NCBI RefSeq assembly: GCF_032681285.1
Contig: NZ_CP136336.1
Location: forward strand, 2,901,001 to 2,965,000
Length of the DNA stretch: 64,000 nucleotides
Direction: 5' to 3'
Source: Piscinibacter gummiphilus
GTDB lineage: Bacteria > Pseudomonadota > Gammaproteobacteria > Burkholderiales > Burkholderiaceae_C
Shown piece after piece: positions 37,718 through 47,872 of this stretch. The notes under the pieces are model-generated. The model searched no databases and was not told the origin of the DNA. It worked only from the letters and a program-made list of their open reading frames with translations. The first letter of the stretch is position 1; each line of letters opens with the position of its first letter. A program made the translations under genes and the position numbers.

Positions 37718-38722
37718 TTGGGCTCGCACCTCGCGATCGACCTCCTCGATGCCAGCCAGGTCGGCGAAGCACGGCGCGCCGTCGCGCGCTTGTCGCAGAG
37801 CCTCGGCTTCGATGAAGAGACCAGCGGCCGCGCGGCACTCGTGGCCACGGAACTCGGCACCAATCTCGTGCGCCATGCCCACGGCGGCCGCCTGATGCTC
37901 GCCGCGCGCCACGACCTGCCCACAGGTGGAGGCGTGGAGATGCTGTCGGTCGACGAGGGCCCGGGCATGGCCGATCTGGCGGCCTGCCGGCGCGACGGCT
38001 ATTCGAGCGGCGGGACACCCGGCACCGGGCTGGGCGCGATCGAACGCATGTCCGACGAGTTCTCGATCACCTCCACCCCCGGCCGCGGCACGATCGCGGT
38101 GGCCCGTGTCTTCGCCCAGCGGCGCGCGGTGGCCAGCGGGAGCTTCCGTGCGGCGGGCCTGTCGACCTGCGCACCGGGTGAGACTGTGTGCGGCGATGCC
38201 TACGCCCTCCGCATCAACGGCGCGTCGGCCAGCGTCGTCGTGGCCGACGGCCTGGGCCACGGCCCCGGCGCGGCCGAAGCCTCGCTCGCGGCGGTCAAGG
38301 TCTTCGACACCGCCGCCGACGGCGCGTCACCGGCGCAGATCCTCGAACGCAGCCACGCTGCCCTGCGCGTCACCCGCGGCGCCGCTGCCGCCGTGGCGCA
38401 GCTCGATGCGGCGCGCGGCACCGTGGTCTTCGCGGGCGCGGGCAACATCGCCGGACGCATCATCTCCGGCGTCGACGATCGTTCGCTTCTCTCGCAGCAC
38501 GGCACGGTCGGCTTGCAGATCCGGCGCATCCAGGAAGCCTCTTACGAGTGGCCGGCACATGCGCTCGTGGTGCTGCACTCCGATGGCGTTGCCAGTCGCT
38601 GGACGCTGGCCGACACGCCCGGCCTGCTGCAAAGCGACCCGCTGGTGATCGCGGCGTGGCTGCTGCGCGAGCACAGCCGTGGCCGCGACGACGCCACGGT
38701 GGTTGTCATCCGGAGGTCGTGA
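37718..38722 (+). CDS. Fusion of an RsbT/RsbW-like ATPase domain with an RsbX/SpoIIE-type PP2C phosphatase
   Basis: 334 aa, TTG start 4 bases after rsbT. Residues ~1-135 are a GHKL domain (ALVATELGTNLVRHAHGG, DEGPGMADLAACRRDG, GGTPGTGLGAIERM). Residues ~140-334 are a PP2C fold with VVADGLGHGPGAAEAS (metal Asp) and RGRDDATVVVIRR (metal Asp at the end). RsbX in B. subtilis removes phosphate from RsbS and RsbR to reset the stressosome. Here the resetting phosphatase carries its own ATPase domain. ATP-binding SpoIIE fusions are known; the role in this operon is inferred. Confidence 0.88.
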   Translation: MGSHLAIDLLDASQVGEARRAVARLSQSLGFDEETSGRAALVATELGTNLVRHAHGGRLMLAARHDLPTGGGVEMLSVDEGPGMADLAACRRDGYSSGGTPGTGLGAIERMSDEFSITSTPGRGTIAVARVFAQRRAVASGSFRAAGLSTCAPGETVCGDAYALRINGASASVVVADGLGHGPGAAEASLAAVKVFDTAADGASPAQILERSHAALRVTRGAAAAVAQLDAARGTVVFAGAGNIAGRIISGVDDRSLLSQHGTVGLQIRRIQEASYEWPAHALVVLHSDGVASRWTLADTPGLLQSDPLVIAAWLLREHSRGRDDATVVVIRRS

Positions 38723-38724
38723 CC

Positions 38725-39579
38725 ATGGCCGACGAAGACTTGATCGCCCAGCTGCGCCAGCAGGTGCAGACCTTGCAAGACGAGCTGGAAGAAACCAATC
38801 GCGGCGTCGTCGCCTTGTATGGCGAACTCGACACCCAAGCCCACCACTTGCGCCAGGCCACCGAACTGAAGAGCCGTTTCCTCGCCTACATGAGCCACGA
38901 GTTCCGCACGCCGATCTCGACCATCCGCAGCCTCTCGCGCCTGCTGATCGACCACGTGGACGGCCCGCTGACGCCCGAGCAGGACAAGCAGGTCCGCTTC
39001 ATCCAGGGCACGGCCGGGGAGCTTGCCGACATGGTCGACGACCTGCTCGACCTGGCCAAGGTCGAAGCCGGTCGTGTCGACATCTCGGAAGCGTGGTTTG
39101 AACTCGTCGACCTCTTCTCAGCCCTGCGCGGCATGTTCAAGCCCGTGCTGACCAACCCCGACGTGACCCTCGTTTTCGAGGAGCCGCAGCAGTCGCTGCC
39201 CATGTACAGCGACGACAAGAAGCTCTCGCAGATCCTGCGCAACTTCGTCTCGAACGCGCTCAAGTTCACCGAGAAGGGCGAGGTGCGCGTCTCGGCCACC
39301 CGGGTGGGTGACGAATCGATCACCTTCGCCGTGGCCGACACGGGCATCGGCATCGCCAAGGAATTCCAGCACGCGATCTTCCAGGACTACGTGCAGGTCA
39401 ACTCCCCCATCCAGAAGCGCCTGCGGGGCACGGGGCTTGGCCTGTCGCTCAGCAAGAAGCTCGCCGAGCTGCTGGGCGGCTCGGTGTCGCTGCAGAGCGA
39501 GCTGGGCAAGGGATCGGTGTTTTCCGTCACGCTGCCGCTGCGCCGCCCCGACGCGCCGGCGCAACCCATCGCGAGGTGA
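38725..39579 (+). CDS. Soluble histidine kinase in the stressosome operon
   Basis: 284 aa with GGAGG ahead of the ATG. There is no membrane segment. An N-terminal coiled coil (LIAQLRQQVQTLQDELEETN) leads into HisKA (YMSHEFRTPISTIRSLSRLL), then HATPase (LRNFVSNALKFTEKG, DTGIGI, GTGLGLSLSKKL). The lack of any sensor domain suggests it receives its signal by protein contact, plausibly from RsbT or the stressosome. It would pass phosphate to the receiver domains of the next gene product or to a regulator elsewhere. Confidence 0.9.
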   Translation: MADEDLIAQLRQQVQTLQDELEETNRGVVALYGELDTQAHHLRQATELKSRFLAYMSHEFRTPISTIRSLSRLLIDHVDGPLTPEQDKQVRFIQGTAGELADMVDDLLDLAKVEAGRVDISEAWFELVDLFSALRGMFKPVLTNPDVTLVFEEPQQSLPMYSDDKKLSQILRNFVSNALKFTEKGEVRVSATRVGDESITFAVADTGIGIAKEFQHAIFQDYVQVNSPIQKRLRGTGLGLSLSKKLAELLGGSVSLQSELGKGSVFSVTLPLRRPDAPAQPIAR

Positions 39580-39583
39580 CGCC

Positions 39584-41578
<1,995 letters not shown>

Positions 41579-41620
41579 GAAGCTCCGCCACGCTCGGCGC
41601 AACCGCCGCTGTCGAGCTCT

Positions 41621-42019
41621 TCAGGTCGGCGTGAAACACGGCACTGGCGTGCCGTCTTCGCTCGGCTTGAACACGAGCTTCACGCTCTGCCCAATGGCCA
41701 GCGCATCGACGTTGCAATCGACCAGGTTGGTCATCATCGTCGCCCCTTCGGCGAGCGTCACGTAGGCCAGCGTGTACGGCGGGTCGACGCGCCGCATCGG
41801 GCTGAAGGCATAGATGACGCCACGGCCACTGCCGGCCACCCATTCGGTGGCGCTGCTGAAGCAATGCGGGCACACGGCGCGCGGGTACCAGTGCGTCTTG
41901 CCGCAGTCGGCGCAGCGCTTGAGCATGAAGCGGCCTTCGCGTGCGGCGGCGTAGAAGGTTTCGGCCTCGGCGTTCATCGGCGGGCTGGGAAGGGTTCTTT
42001 CTGTCGTGCTCATGTTCAT
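41621..42019 (-). CDS. DUF35 Zn-ribbon/OB-fold protein, thiolase partner
   Basis: 132 aa. A rubredoxin-like zinc ribbon (KRCADCGKTHWYPRAVCPHC) is followed by an OB-fold (RGVIYAFSPMRRVDPPYTLAYV). These proteins bind acyl-CoA and assemble with thiolase-like partners (archaeal thiolase/HMG-CoA synthase complexes; ChsH2-Ltp2 in steroid degradation). The start overlaps the thiolase stop (ATGA); an ATG at 42013 is also possible. With its neighbour it should form one complex. Confidence 0.92.
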   Translation of the reverse strand: MNMSTTERTLPSPPMNAEAETFYAAAREGRFMLKRCADCGKTHWYPRAVCPHCFSSATEWVAGSGRGVIYAFSPMRRVDPPYTLAYVTLAEGATMMTNLVDCNVDALAIGQSVKLVFKPSEDGTPVPCFTPT

Positions 42020-43185
42020 TCACGCTCGAGGATGATGGTCGAGCTGCCGTGGCGGCTCGCGAGGTTGCCGCCGGTGCCGGTGGCCAGCGCCAGGCTGCAG
42101 TTCTTCACCTGCACCGCGGGGTGCGCCTCGCCGCGCAGCTGGCGCACGGCTTCGATCACTTTCGTGATCCCGCCGCGGTTGGCCGGGTGGTTGTTGCACA
42201 GGCCACCACCGTCGGTGTTAAAGGGAAGCCGGCCCACGCCAGAGATCAGGTTGCCGTCGGCCACGAAACGGCCGCCCTCGCCTTTCTGGCAGAAGCCCAG
42301 GTCTTCGAGCTGCACGAGCACGGTGATGGTGAAGCTGTCGTAGACCGAGGCGTACTGGATGTCGGCCGGCGTCACCCCCGCTTCGGCAAACGCACGCGGG
42401 CCCGAGATGGCGGTGCCGGAGACCGTGAGGTCGATCTCACCAGGGTGCGGAAAGCGCACCGTCTCGCCACTGCCGATGAGCTTGACCACCGGGCGCTTGA
42501 GCTGCCGCGCAATCTCGGGCCGCGCCACGATGAGCGCGCCGCCGCCATCGCTCACCACGCAGCAGTCGAGCCGGTGCAGGGGGTCGCTGATGATGGGGGA
42601 GTCGAGCACGTCTTTCACCGTCACCACTTCGCGCAGCATTGCGTGCGGGTTGTGCTGTGCGTGGTGCGACGCGGCCACCTTGATCCACGCCAGCTGTTCG
42701 GGCGTGGTGCCGTATTGATGCATGTGGCGCTGCGCGACCATGCCGTAGCCGTTGACGGTGGTCAGCCCGAAAGGCGACTCCCAGGGCATGTCGGGCGCGG
42801 CGGCACTGCGCACACGCGGGGCGGTGCCGGTCAGGCCCTCGCTGCGTGGGCGGCCGGCGAGCGTGATGAGCGCGACGTTGCAACGGCCGGCCGCGATGGC
42901 GTCGGCCGCGTGCGTGACGAGCGAGATGTACGAGGTGCCGCCGAGGTCGGTGCTCTCGGCGTGCGTCACCTTGAGGTTCATGTATTCGAGCATCGAGGTC
43001 GGGCCCATGCCGGGGGCGTCGCCCGAGCAGAAGTAGCCGTCGATGTCGTCCTTGGTGAGGCCGGCGTCTTTCAGCGCGCCAGCTGCCGACTCGGCGTGCA
43101 GCTGGGCAACGGTCTTGTCGGGCGCCTTGCGTGTCGGGTGCTCGTAGGCGCCGACGATGCAGGCCTTGGCGGGTCTTGCCGTCAT
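42016..43185 (-). CDS. Thiolase-superfamily protein without the nucleophilic Cys (lipid-transfer/aldolase type)
   Basis: 389 aa from the ATG at 43185, preceded by ACGGAGA. The thiolase fold is clear (IVGAYEHPTRKAP, SAAGALKDAGLTKDDIDGYFCSG, GGGLCNNHPANRGG, NCSLALATGTGG). However, the segment that normally carries the nucleophilic Cys (C-A-S-G) reads STDLGGTSYISLV. SCP-x/Ltp2-type proteins paired with DUF35 lack this Cys and act as retro-aldolases on side-chain CoA esters. It therefore probably cleaves a beta-hydroxyacyl-CoA rather than a ketoacyl-CoA. Confidence 0.85.
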   Translation of the reverse strand: MTARPAKACIVGAYEHPTRKAPDKTVAQLHAESAAGALKDAGLTKDDIDGYFCSGDAPGMGPTSMLEYMNLKVTHAESTDLGGTSYISLVTHAADAIAAGRCNVALITLAGRPRSEGLTGTAPRVRSAAAPDMPWESPFGLTTVNGYGMVAQRHMHQYGTTPEQLAWIKVAASHHAQHNPHAMLREVVTVKDVLDSPIISDPLHRLDCCVVSDGGGALIVARPEIARQLKRPVVKLIGSGETVRFPHPGEIDLTVSGTAISGPRAFAEAGVTPADIQYASVYDSFTITVLVQLEDLGFCQKGEGGRFVADGNLISGVGRLPFNTDGGGLCNNHPANRGGITKVIEAVRQLRGEAHPAVQVKNCSLALATGTGGNLASRHGSSTIILERE

Positions 43186-43310
43186 CGGGGGTCTCCGTGA
43201 GATGGACCAGCCTTCATTCAAGCGCGCGCCCGGGCCGCGCGCCGTCACCTGCACGACGCCCGTTCTGGCCGGGGCAACTCCGGGCCTTGCGTTGCGCCCT
43301 GCGCTGCATA

Positions 43311-43330
43311 TACTGTTGTTTCATACAGTA
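43311..43330 (+). promoter_or_regulatory. LexA (SOS) box overlapping a -10 element
   Basis: TACTGTTGTTTCATACAGTA contains CTGT-N8-ACAG with the outer TA pairs also conserved, the full beta/gamma-proteobacterial LexA consensus. It overlaps a -10 hexamer TATACT (43309-43314); a TTGCGT -35 lies 16 bases further upstream. A bound LexA would block RNA polymerase. The ATG of a 26-codon ORF is 18 bases downstream. Confidence 0.8.
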
Positions 43331-43347
43331 CTCGCGAAAGGCACCCC

Positions 43348-43428
43348 ATGAATGCCCATCTTCGACAGAACTACCGCCCTGCCCGCCGCGTGCCGTCGTG
43401 GCTCGTGCACCTGTGGCGCTGGCTCTGA
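43348..43428 (+). CDS. SOS-controlled microprotein, 26 aa
   Basis: ATG at 43348 with CGAAAGG at ~9 bases; 26 codons then TGA. The peptide starts MNAHLRQNYRPARRVP and ends SWLVHLWRWL: an Arg-rich start and a Trp-rich, amphipathic end. Size and composition recall small SOS-induced membrane-active peptides such as TisB, but no homology is claimed. It lies alone between the thiolase and TetR genes, directly behind a consensus LexA box. The strong operator argues that this is a real gene; a regulatory RNA from the same promoter is an alternative. Confidence 0.65.
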   Translation: MNAHLRQNYRPARRVPSWLVHLWRWL

Positions 43429-43463
43429 CCCGGTAGCGCCATCGCGCCGCGGGCCCACCGAGA

Positions 43464-44081
43464 TCAGGCCACGAGCATCCGCCGGATCGTCGCCACGATT
43501 TCCGAGCGCAGCTTGCTCTTTTGCACCTTGTCGTCGAGCAGCGCCTGTGCGGCCACCCCCCGCAGCATGCCGAGGATCATCACCGCCTGCGCTTCCGGGT
43601 CGAGGTCCTTGCGCATCTCGCCTCGCTCGATGCCCAACCGGATCTGATTCGCATAGAACTTGCGCGAGGTCGCCGTGAACGCGCGCATGTCTTCGAGCAG
43701 GCTGCCCCCGCCCACGATGGCCTCGGTGAGCATGACGTTCACCGCACGCGAGGCCGGGCCCGTGCCCGAAAGGTAGAGCTCCACATTGGCGATCAGCGCA
43801 TCGAGCCCGGGCTCGTGGTGCGTCTGCTGCTCGGCATCGACGAAACGCTGCCGGAGCGACTGCGCCACCACCCGCAAAAAGGCCTCGCGGCTGCCGTAGT
43901 GGTGCGACACCAGGCCGCGGCTATAGCCCGCCATCTCACCCACCTCGCTGAGCGTCATGCCGTTCACGCCCTTGCGGCCGATGAGTTCCACGGCACTGTC
44001 GAGCAGCCGCTGCTCGGCGTCTTGCTTGCGTTCGGTCTGGGTGCGGCGTTTCGGGGGCGTGGCGGGCGTGCGCGGCGGCAT
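43464..44081 (-). CDS. TetR-family transcriptional regulator
   Basis: 205 aa from the ATG at 44081. After a basic N-terminus the helix-turn-helix reads MTLSEVGEMAGYSRGLVSHHYGSREAFL. The C-terminal domain is helical, with EAQAVMILGMLRGVAAQALL near the end, typical of regulators of fatty-acid or acyl-CoA genes. It could control the neighbouring thiolase-DUF35 pair, which lies downstream on the same strand. Ligand unknown. Confidence 0.88.
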   Translation of the reverse strand: MPPRTPATPPKRRTQTERKQDAEQRLLDSAVELIGRKGVNGMTLSEVGEMAGYSRGLVSHHYGSREAFLRVVAQSLRQRFVDAEQQTHHEPGLDALIANVELYLSGTGPASRAVNVMLTEAIVGGGSLLEDMRAFTATSRKFYANQIRLGIERGEMRKDLDPEAQAVMILGMLRGVAAQALLDDKVQKSKLRSEIVATIRRMLVA

Positions 44082-44149
44082 GGGGCGGCGGGGTCTTGTT
44101 CTGGAGGCCGGGAAGAATAACCGCAGGTATTCGCGGCCCCGATCAGCGC

Positions 44150-44926
44150 TTACCCACGATGCGCCACCACCAGCTTGAGCGACCCTTCGAAGCTCGGCTG
44201 CTGCCGCAGGTGGCCGTGGCGGCGGTCCCACTCGCCGCTGTCGAGGTCACGCCGCAGCGCGTTCACAAAGCGCTCCACCACCTCTGCCGACACGAAGCTC
44301 CATGCTGAACAAGCCTGGCGCGCGCCAGGGTCGAGCAGCCGCTCGGGCCGGCCGTAATAGGCCTCGCCGAAACCGTCGCTGCACGCGAGCGGAATGGGCA
44401 CCGGCCACACCTCGACGCGCCCGCCCAGGTGCGATGCGATCTCGTCGATGCGCGGGAAGCGCTTCGCCTCCACCTCGATCGCCTCTGGCGCGTAGTCCTG
44501 CAGCCAGAAGCGGTCGAGTTCGTCGGGCGCACAACTCATCACCACCACCGGCCCGCGCGTCACGCGGCGCATTTCGCGCAGGCCGGCGCCAAGGTCGGCC
44601 CACTGGTGCACGGTGAAGGTCGCCATCGACGCATCGAAGCTCCCGTCGGCAAACGGCAGCTGCTCGGCCTGCGCATCCACCGCCACCGGCAGGTGCGCCG
44701 GCCGCTGCGCCCGCATCGAGGCCGAGGGCTCCACCGCCGTCACCGCCAGGCCCTGCGGCTCGTAGGAGCCGGCGCCCGCGCCCACGTTGAGCACCGTCTT
44801 CGCATCGCCCAGGGCTCGCCGAATGAGCGCGGCAATCTGCGCCTCCGGCTGCCGGTAGTTCACGTAACCCGCACCGATGCGGCCGTAGTTCGCATCGCCT
44901 GCGCTGCCATCGCGGTGTCGTGCCAT
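44150..44926 (-). CDS. Class I SAM-dependent methyltransferase
   Basis: 258 aa. SAM-binding motif I is VLNVGAGAGSYEP, with acidic residues in VTAVEPSASM and DAQAEQLPFADGSFDASMA. This is the Methyltransf_11 pattern (UbiE/malonyl-ACP-type). The C-terminal half is variable and gives no substrate hint. It lies 68 bases upstream of the TetR gene on the same strand and is divergent from the AI-2E transporter across 77 bases. Confidence 0.88.
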   Translation of the reverse strand: MARHRDGSAGDANYGRIGAGYVNYRQPEAQIAALIRRALGDAKTVLNVGAGAGSYEPQGLAVTAVEPSASMRAQRPAHLPVAVDAQAEQLPFADGSFDASMATFTVHQWADLGAGLREMRRVTRGPVVVMSCAPDELDRFWLQDYAPEAIEVEAKRFPRIDEIASHLGGRVEVWPVPIPLACSDGFGEAYYGRPERLLDPGARQACSAWSFVSAEVVERFVNALRRDLDSGEWDRRHGHLRQQPSFEGSLKLVVAHRG

Positions 44927-45003
44927 CCGGTGGGTCTCCGTGCTGCTTGGATGGCAGACATCTTATGCACCATGGCGGGAACGTCGATTGCCCGAGCGGG
45001 GCA

Positions 45004-46083
45004 ATGCAGACAGAAGACCTCCAACGAAAAGCATTCGTCGCCCTGCTGGTGGCCGTGTCGGCCGCCTTCCTGTGGGTGATCTTCCCGATGTTCGGAGCGG
45101 TGTTGTGGGGGGTGACTTTCGCCATCCTCTTCACACCACTGCACAAGCGCCTGCAGGCGAGCTTGCGGCTCAAGCCCACCTGGGCCGCCGTTCTCACCAC
45201 GCTGCTCGTGCTGCTGCTGGTGGTGCTGCCTGCAGTGCTGGTCTCGGGCATGGTGGTGCAGGAGGCGAGCACGCTGGTCGAGAAACTTCGCTCGGGCGAG
45301 ATCGACCTCGGCGCCTACTACCGCCAGTTGATGCGCGCCTTGCCCGCCTGGGCCACGCGCCTGCTCGAAGGGGCCGGGCTTGGCGATCTGTCGAGCGTGC
45401 AGGAACGGCTGAAGCAAAGCGCGGCCGGCGGCTCGCAGCCCATCGCCAAGCGTCTGTGGCTCGTGGGCCAGGGCACGCTCGATTTCGCCGTCAACTTCTT
45501 CGTGATGGTCTACCTGCTCTTCTTCCTGCTGCGCGACGGGCCGCGGCTGATGCAGCGCATCCGCCACGCCACGCCGCTCGACCCGGCCGTGCAGGCGCGC
45601 CTGGCCAAGAACTTCAGCGCCGTCGTGCGCTCCACCGTCAAGGGCAACATCCTCGTGGCGCTGCTGCAAGGCGCGCTCGGCGGCGTGGCGCTCTTGGTGC
45701 TGGGCATTCCGGGCGCCGTGCTGTGGGCGGTGGTGATGGCCTTCCTGTCGCTGCTGCCAGCCGTGGGCGCGGCGATGGTGTGGGGGCCGATCGCGATCTA
45801 CCTGCTGTCGATGGGCCAGGTGGCGCAGGGCGTCGGCCTCATCGCCTTCGGCACGCTCGTGATAGGCCTCGTCGACAACCTGCTGCGCCCCATCCTCGTG
45901 GGCAAGGAAACGCGCATGCCCGACTGGGTGGTGCTCATCTCCACCATCGGCGGCATGTCGCTCTTCGGCATCAACGGCTTCGTGATCGGGCCGGTGATCG
46001 CCGCCCTCTTCATCGCGGTGTGGGACCTGACGACCGACGATTCGAGCGCGACGCCCGAGCCCTCGCAAAAGCCGACGCCTTAG
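45004..46083 (+). CDS. AI-2E family transporter
   Basis: 359 aa from the ATG at 45004. About eight transmembrane helices: two at the N-terminus (AFVALLVAVSAAFLWVIFP, VLWGVTFAILF), one at LTTLLVLLLVVLPAVLVSG, a soluble middle part, then several in the C-terminal half with FLSLLPAVGAAMVWGP and GLVDNLLRPILVGKETRMPDWVVL, the family signature. Members export autoinducer-2 or act as Na+/H+ antiporters; the substrate cannot be decided here. The hydrophilic tail is Pro/Ser-rich. Confidence 0.88.
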   Translation: MQTEDLQRKAFVALLVAVSAAFLWVIFPMFGAVLWGVTFAILFTPLHKRLQASLRLKPTWAAVLTTLLVLLLVVLPAVLVSGMVVQEASTLVEKLRSGEIDLGAYYRQLMRALPAWATRLLEGAGLGDLSSVQERLKQSAAGGSQPIAKRLWLVGQGTLDFAVNFFVMVYLLFFLLRDGPRLMQRIRHATPLDPAVQARLAKNFSAVVRSTVKGNILVALLQGALGGVALLVLGIPGAVLWAVVMAFLSLLPAVGAAMVWGPIAIYLLSMGQVAQGVGLIAFGTLVIGLVDNLLRPILVGKETRMPDWVVLISTIGGMSLFGINGFVIGPVIAALFIAVWDLTTDDSSATPEPSQKPTP

Positions 46084-46091
46084 CGCAGCCC

Positions 46092-47036
46092 TCAGGGCAG
46101 GATCGCCACGATGCGCCCGATCGACCAATACGCCGCGATGGCCCCCATCGCATAGAGCAGCAAGGGCCGCGCCTTCGGCGAAGCCGGCCAGCGCGCCAGC
46201 AGCCTGTGCAGCGCGAAGGCAGCGACCACCACCATCAGCTGCCCCAGCTCCACACCCGCATTGAAGGTGACGAGCGCCACCGCGAGGTGATGCTCCGGCA
46301 GGCCGATCTGCTGCAAGGCGCCGGCAAAGCCGAGGCCATGCACCAGGCCGAAGAGAAACGCCACCACGGCCGGCCAGCGGCGCGAGAGCGTCTGCTCCTT
46401 GTGCAGCGCCTCGCCGGCCACCAGCATGATCGACAGCGCGATCGTCGCCTCGACCGGCGGCGGGTTGAGCACCAGCCAGCCGAGCGTGCTCAGCGCGAGC
46501 GTCACGCTGTGTGCGAGCGTGAAGGCGGTGATGGTCCAGACCAGGCGGCGGTTGAAGCCCACGAGGAACAAGAGCCCCAGCACGAAGAGCAGATGGTCGA
46601 AGCCGCCGAGGATGTGTTCGACCCCGAGCACGCCATAGGCCCACACCACCTCGGCCGCGCCGCGCTTGTCATCAGCGGCGCCGTAGAGCGGCACCGACGA
46701 TTGCGCCGCCGTGAGCGTGTAGACGCGCAGTTGCCCGTCGAGCCAGTACACCTTCACCAGCACGGCCGAGAAGCGCTTGCCGACGCCCTCGATCCCGAGG
46801 TGGCCTTGCAGGCCGTGTGCGCCACAGCGCAGCACGCCGTCGGCTTCGGCGCAGCCCTCGGGCCACACGAGGCGCATGCCGCTCTCGGGCCGGTTGCCTG
46901 CGGTCCACTGCCAGAGGAATTCGTTCGGGCTGGCCTGGCGCAGCTCCATCTCGGCCATGCTGATCTCGTGGGCCCAGCTCGCCATGCTCGCCAGGCACAA
47001 CAGCAGCGCGAGCACGACACGTTGCAAGGCCTTCAT
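46092..47036 (-). CDS. HupE/UreJ-like membrane protein with periplasmic N-terminal domain
   Basis: 314 aa. The signal peptide ends SMASWA and the predicted mature protein begins with His (HEISMAEM). A ~110-residue periplasmic beta domain is followed by six or seven helices containing GVEHILGGFDHLLFVLGLL, ITAFTLAHSVTLAL and GLVHGLGFAGAL, the His-rich signature of HupE/UreJ nickel/cobalt permease-like proteins. The start overlaps the PPIase stop (ATGA, 47033-47036). Together with the two upstream genes it forms a strictly coupled three-gene unit. Likely role: metal movement or cofactor supply for the DUF3604 enzyme; this is inference. Confidence 0.85.
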   Translation of the reverse strand: MKALQRVVLALLLCLASMASWAHEISMAEMELRQASPNEFLWQWTAGNRPESGMRLVWPEGCAEADGVLRCGAHGLQGHLGIEGVGKRFSAVLVKVYWLDGQLRVYTLTAAQSSVPLYGAADDKRGAAEVVWAYGVLGVEHILGGFDHLLFVLGLLFLVGFNRRLVWTITAFTLAHSVTLALSTLGWLVLNPPPVEATIALSIMLVAGEALHKEQTLSRRWPAVVAFLFGLVHGLGFAGALQQIGLPEHHLAVALVTFNAGVELGQLMVVVAAFALHRLLARWPASPKARPLLLYAMGAIAAYWSIGRIVAILP

Positions 47037-47872
47037 GGCGTGGGCGCCTCCACCTTCACGGTGTACTTCTTCGCCAGCTTGCGCACGGCGGCGCTGCGCT
47101 GCTCGGCCATCACGCTGTCGGTCCAGTCCTGCAGCACCACGTTGCGCAGCATGTCGAAGGAGGCCTGCCGCGCAGCCGCCACGGCGTCGAGCCGCACCAC
47201 CTTCCAGCCGTCGCCCTGGCGCAGCGCCTGCCAGCGGCCTGTGGGCAAGGCCTCCAGCGCCTGCGCGAACTCCGGCCCGTAGCTCTGCACGATGGTCGGC
47301 AAGGGCCGGGCCTTGAACACGTGCAGCCCGGCTTTTTCATCCGAGGGCGTGCCGGCATTGAGCGCGGCGGCAAACGCGGCCGCCGTGGCCTCCGACGCAT
47401 CGCCGGCCAGCGCGGCCTCTTGAAAATCCAGGCGCGCCGGCTCGTCGTACTTCACGCGGTTCTTCTCGAACCACGCCTTCAGCGCGACGTCGTCGACGGG
47501 GGGCCGTTGCAGCCCGGCGTTGACCATCGACAAGGCCTTGAAGATGACCCGGTCGCGGATCGCCTTGTCGCCCTTGTCCATCTGCAGCGCCAGGCCCTCG
47601 CGGTACAGCACCTCGTTGTCGAGCCACACGCGCCGCAGCCCGTAGAGCTCGTCGCCGGTCGGCGCGCGGCCGCGCGCGTCGCGGAAGACCTTGACGGCCT
47701 CCGCGTCGACGGCCGCGTCGACCACGATCGTGCGCGCCTCGTCGGGTGCACCGTTGACCGCCCGGTCCAGCCCGAAGAGGGCCGCCCCCAGCACGATGAA
47801 GTGCAGGAGCGGCTCACGCCACCAGCGCACGCGGCGGGCCGCCGCGGCGCCTGTCGCGTCTGCGTTCGTCAC
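47033..47872 (-). CDS. Membrane-anchored periplasmic peptidyl-prolyl isomerase (parvulin/SurA-like)
   Basis: 279 aa, GTG start overlapping the DUF3604 stop (GTGA). One N-terminal anchor (LLHFIVLGAALFGLD, ~23-38) precedes a SurA-like helical chaperone region (RGRAPTGDELYGLRRVWLDN, DKAIRDRVIFKALSMVN) and a parvulin-type domain (ARLDFQEAAL, GWKVVRLDAV). The parvulin core is degenerate, so chaperone activity may matter more than isomerisation. It probably folds or delivers the cotranslated DUF3604 protein at the membrane. Confidence 0.8.
   Translation of the reverse strand: MTNADATGAAAARRVRWWREPLLHFIVLGAALFGLDRAVNGAPDEARTIVVDAAVDAEAVKVFRDARGRAPTGDELYGLRRVWLDNEVLYREGLALQMDKGDKAIRDRVIFKALSMVNAGLQRPPVDDVALKAWFEKNRVKYDEPARLDFQEAALAGDASEATAAAFAAALNAGTPSDEKAGLHVFKARPLPTIVQSYGPEFAQALEALPTGRWQALRQGDGWKVVRLDAVAAARQASFDMLRNVVLQDWTDSVMAEQRSAAVRKLAKKYTVKVEAPTP

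Noticed and set aside
43352..43678. A 108-codon frame overlapping the 26-codon SOS gene and running into the TetR gene
   Set aside because: It lies antisense to TetR in its second half, is Cys/Arg/Pro-rich and domain-free; its start has no better ribosome-binding site.
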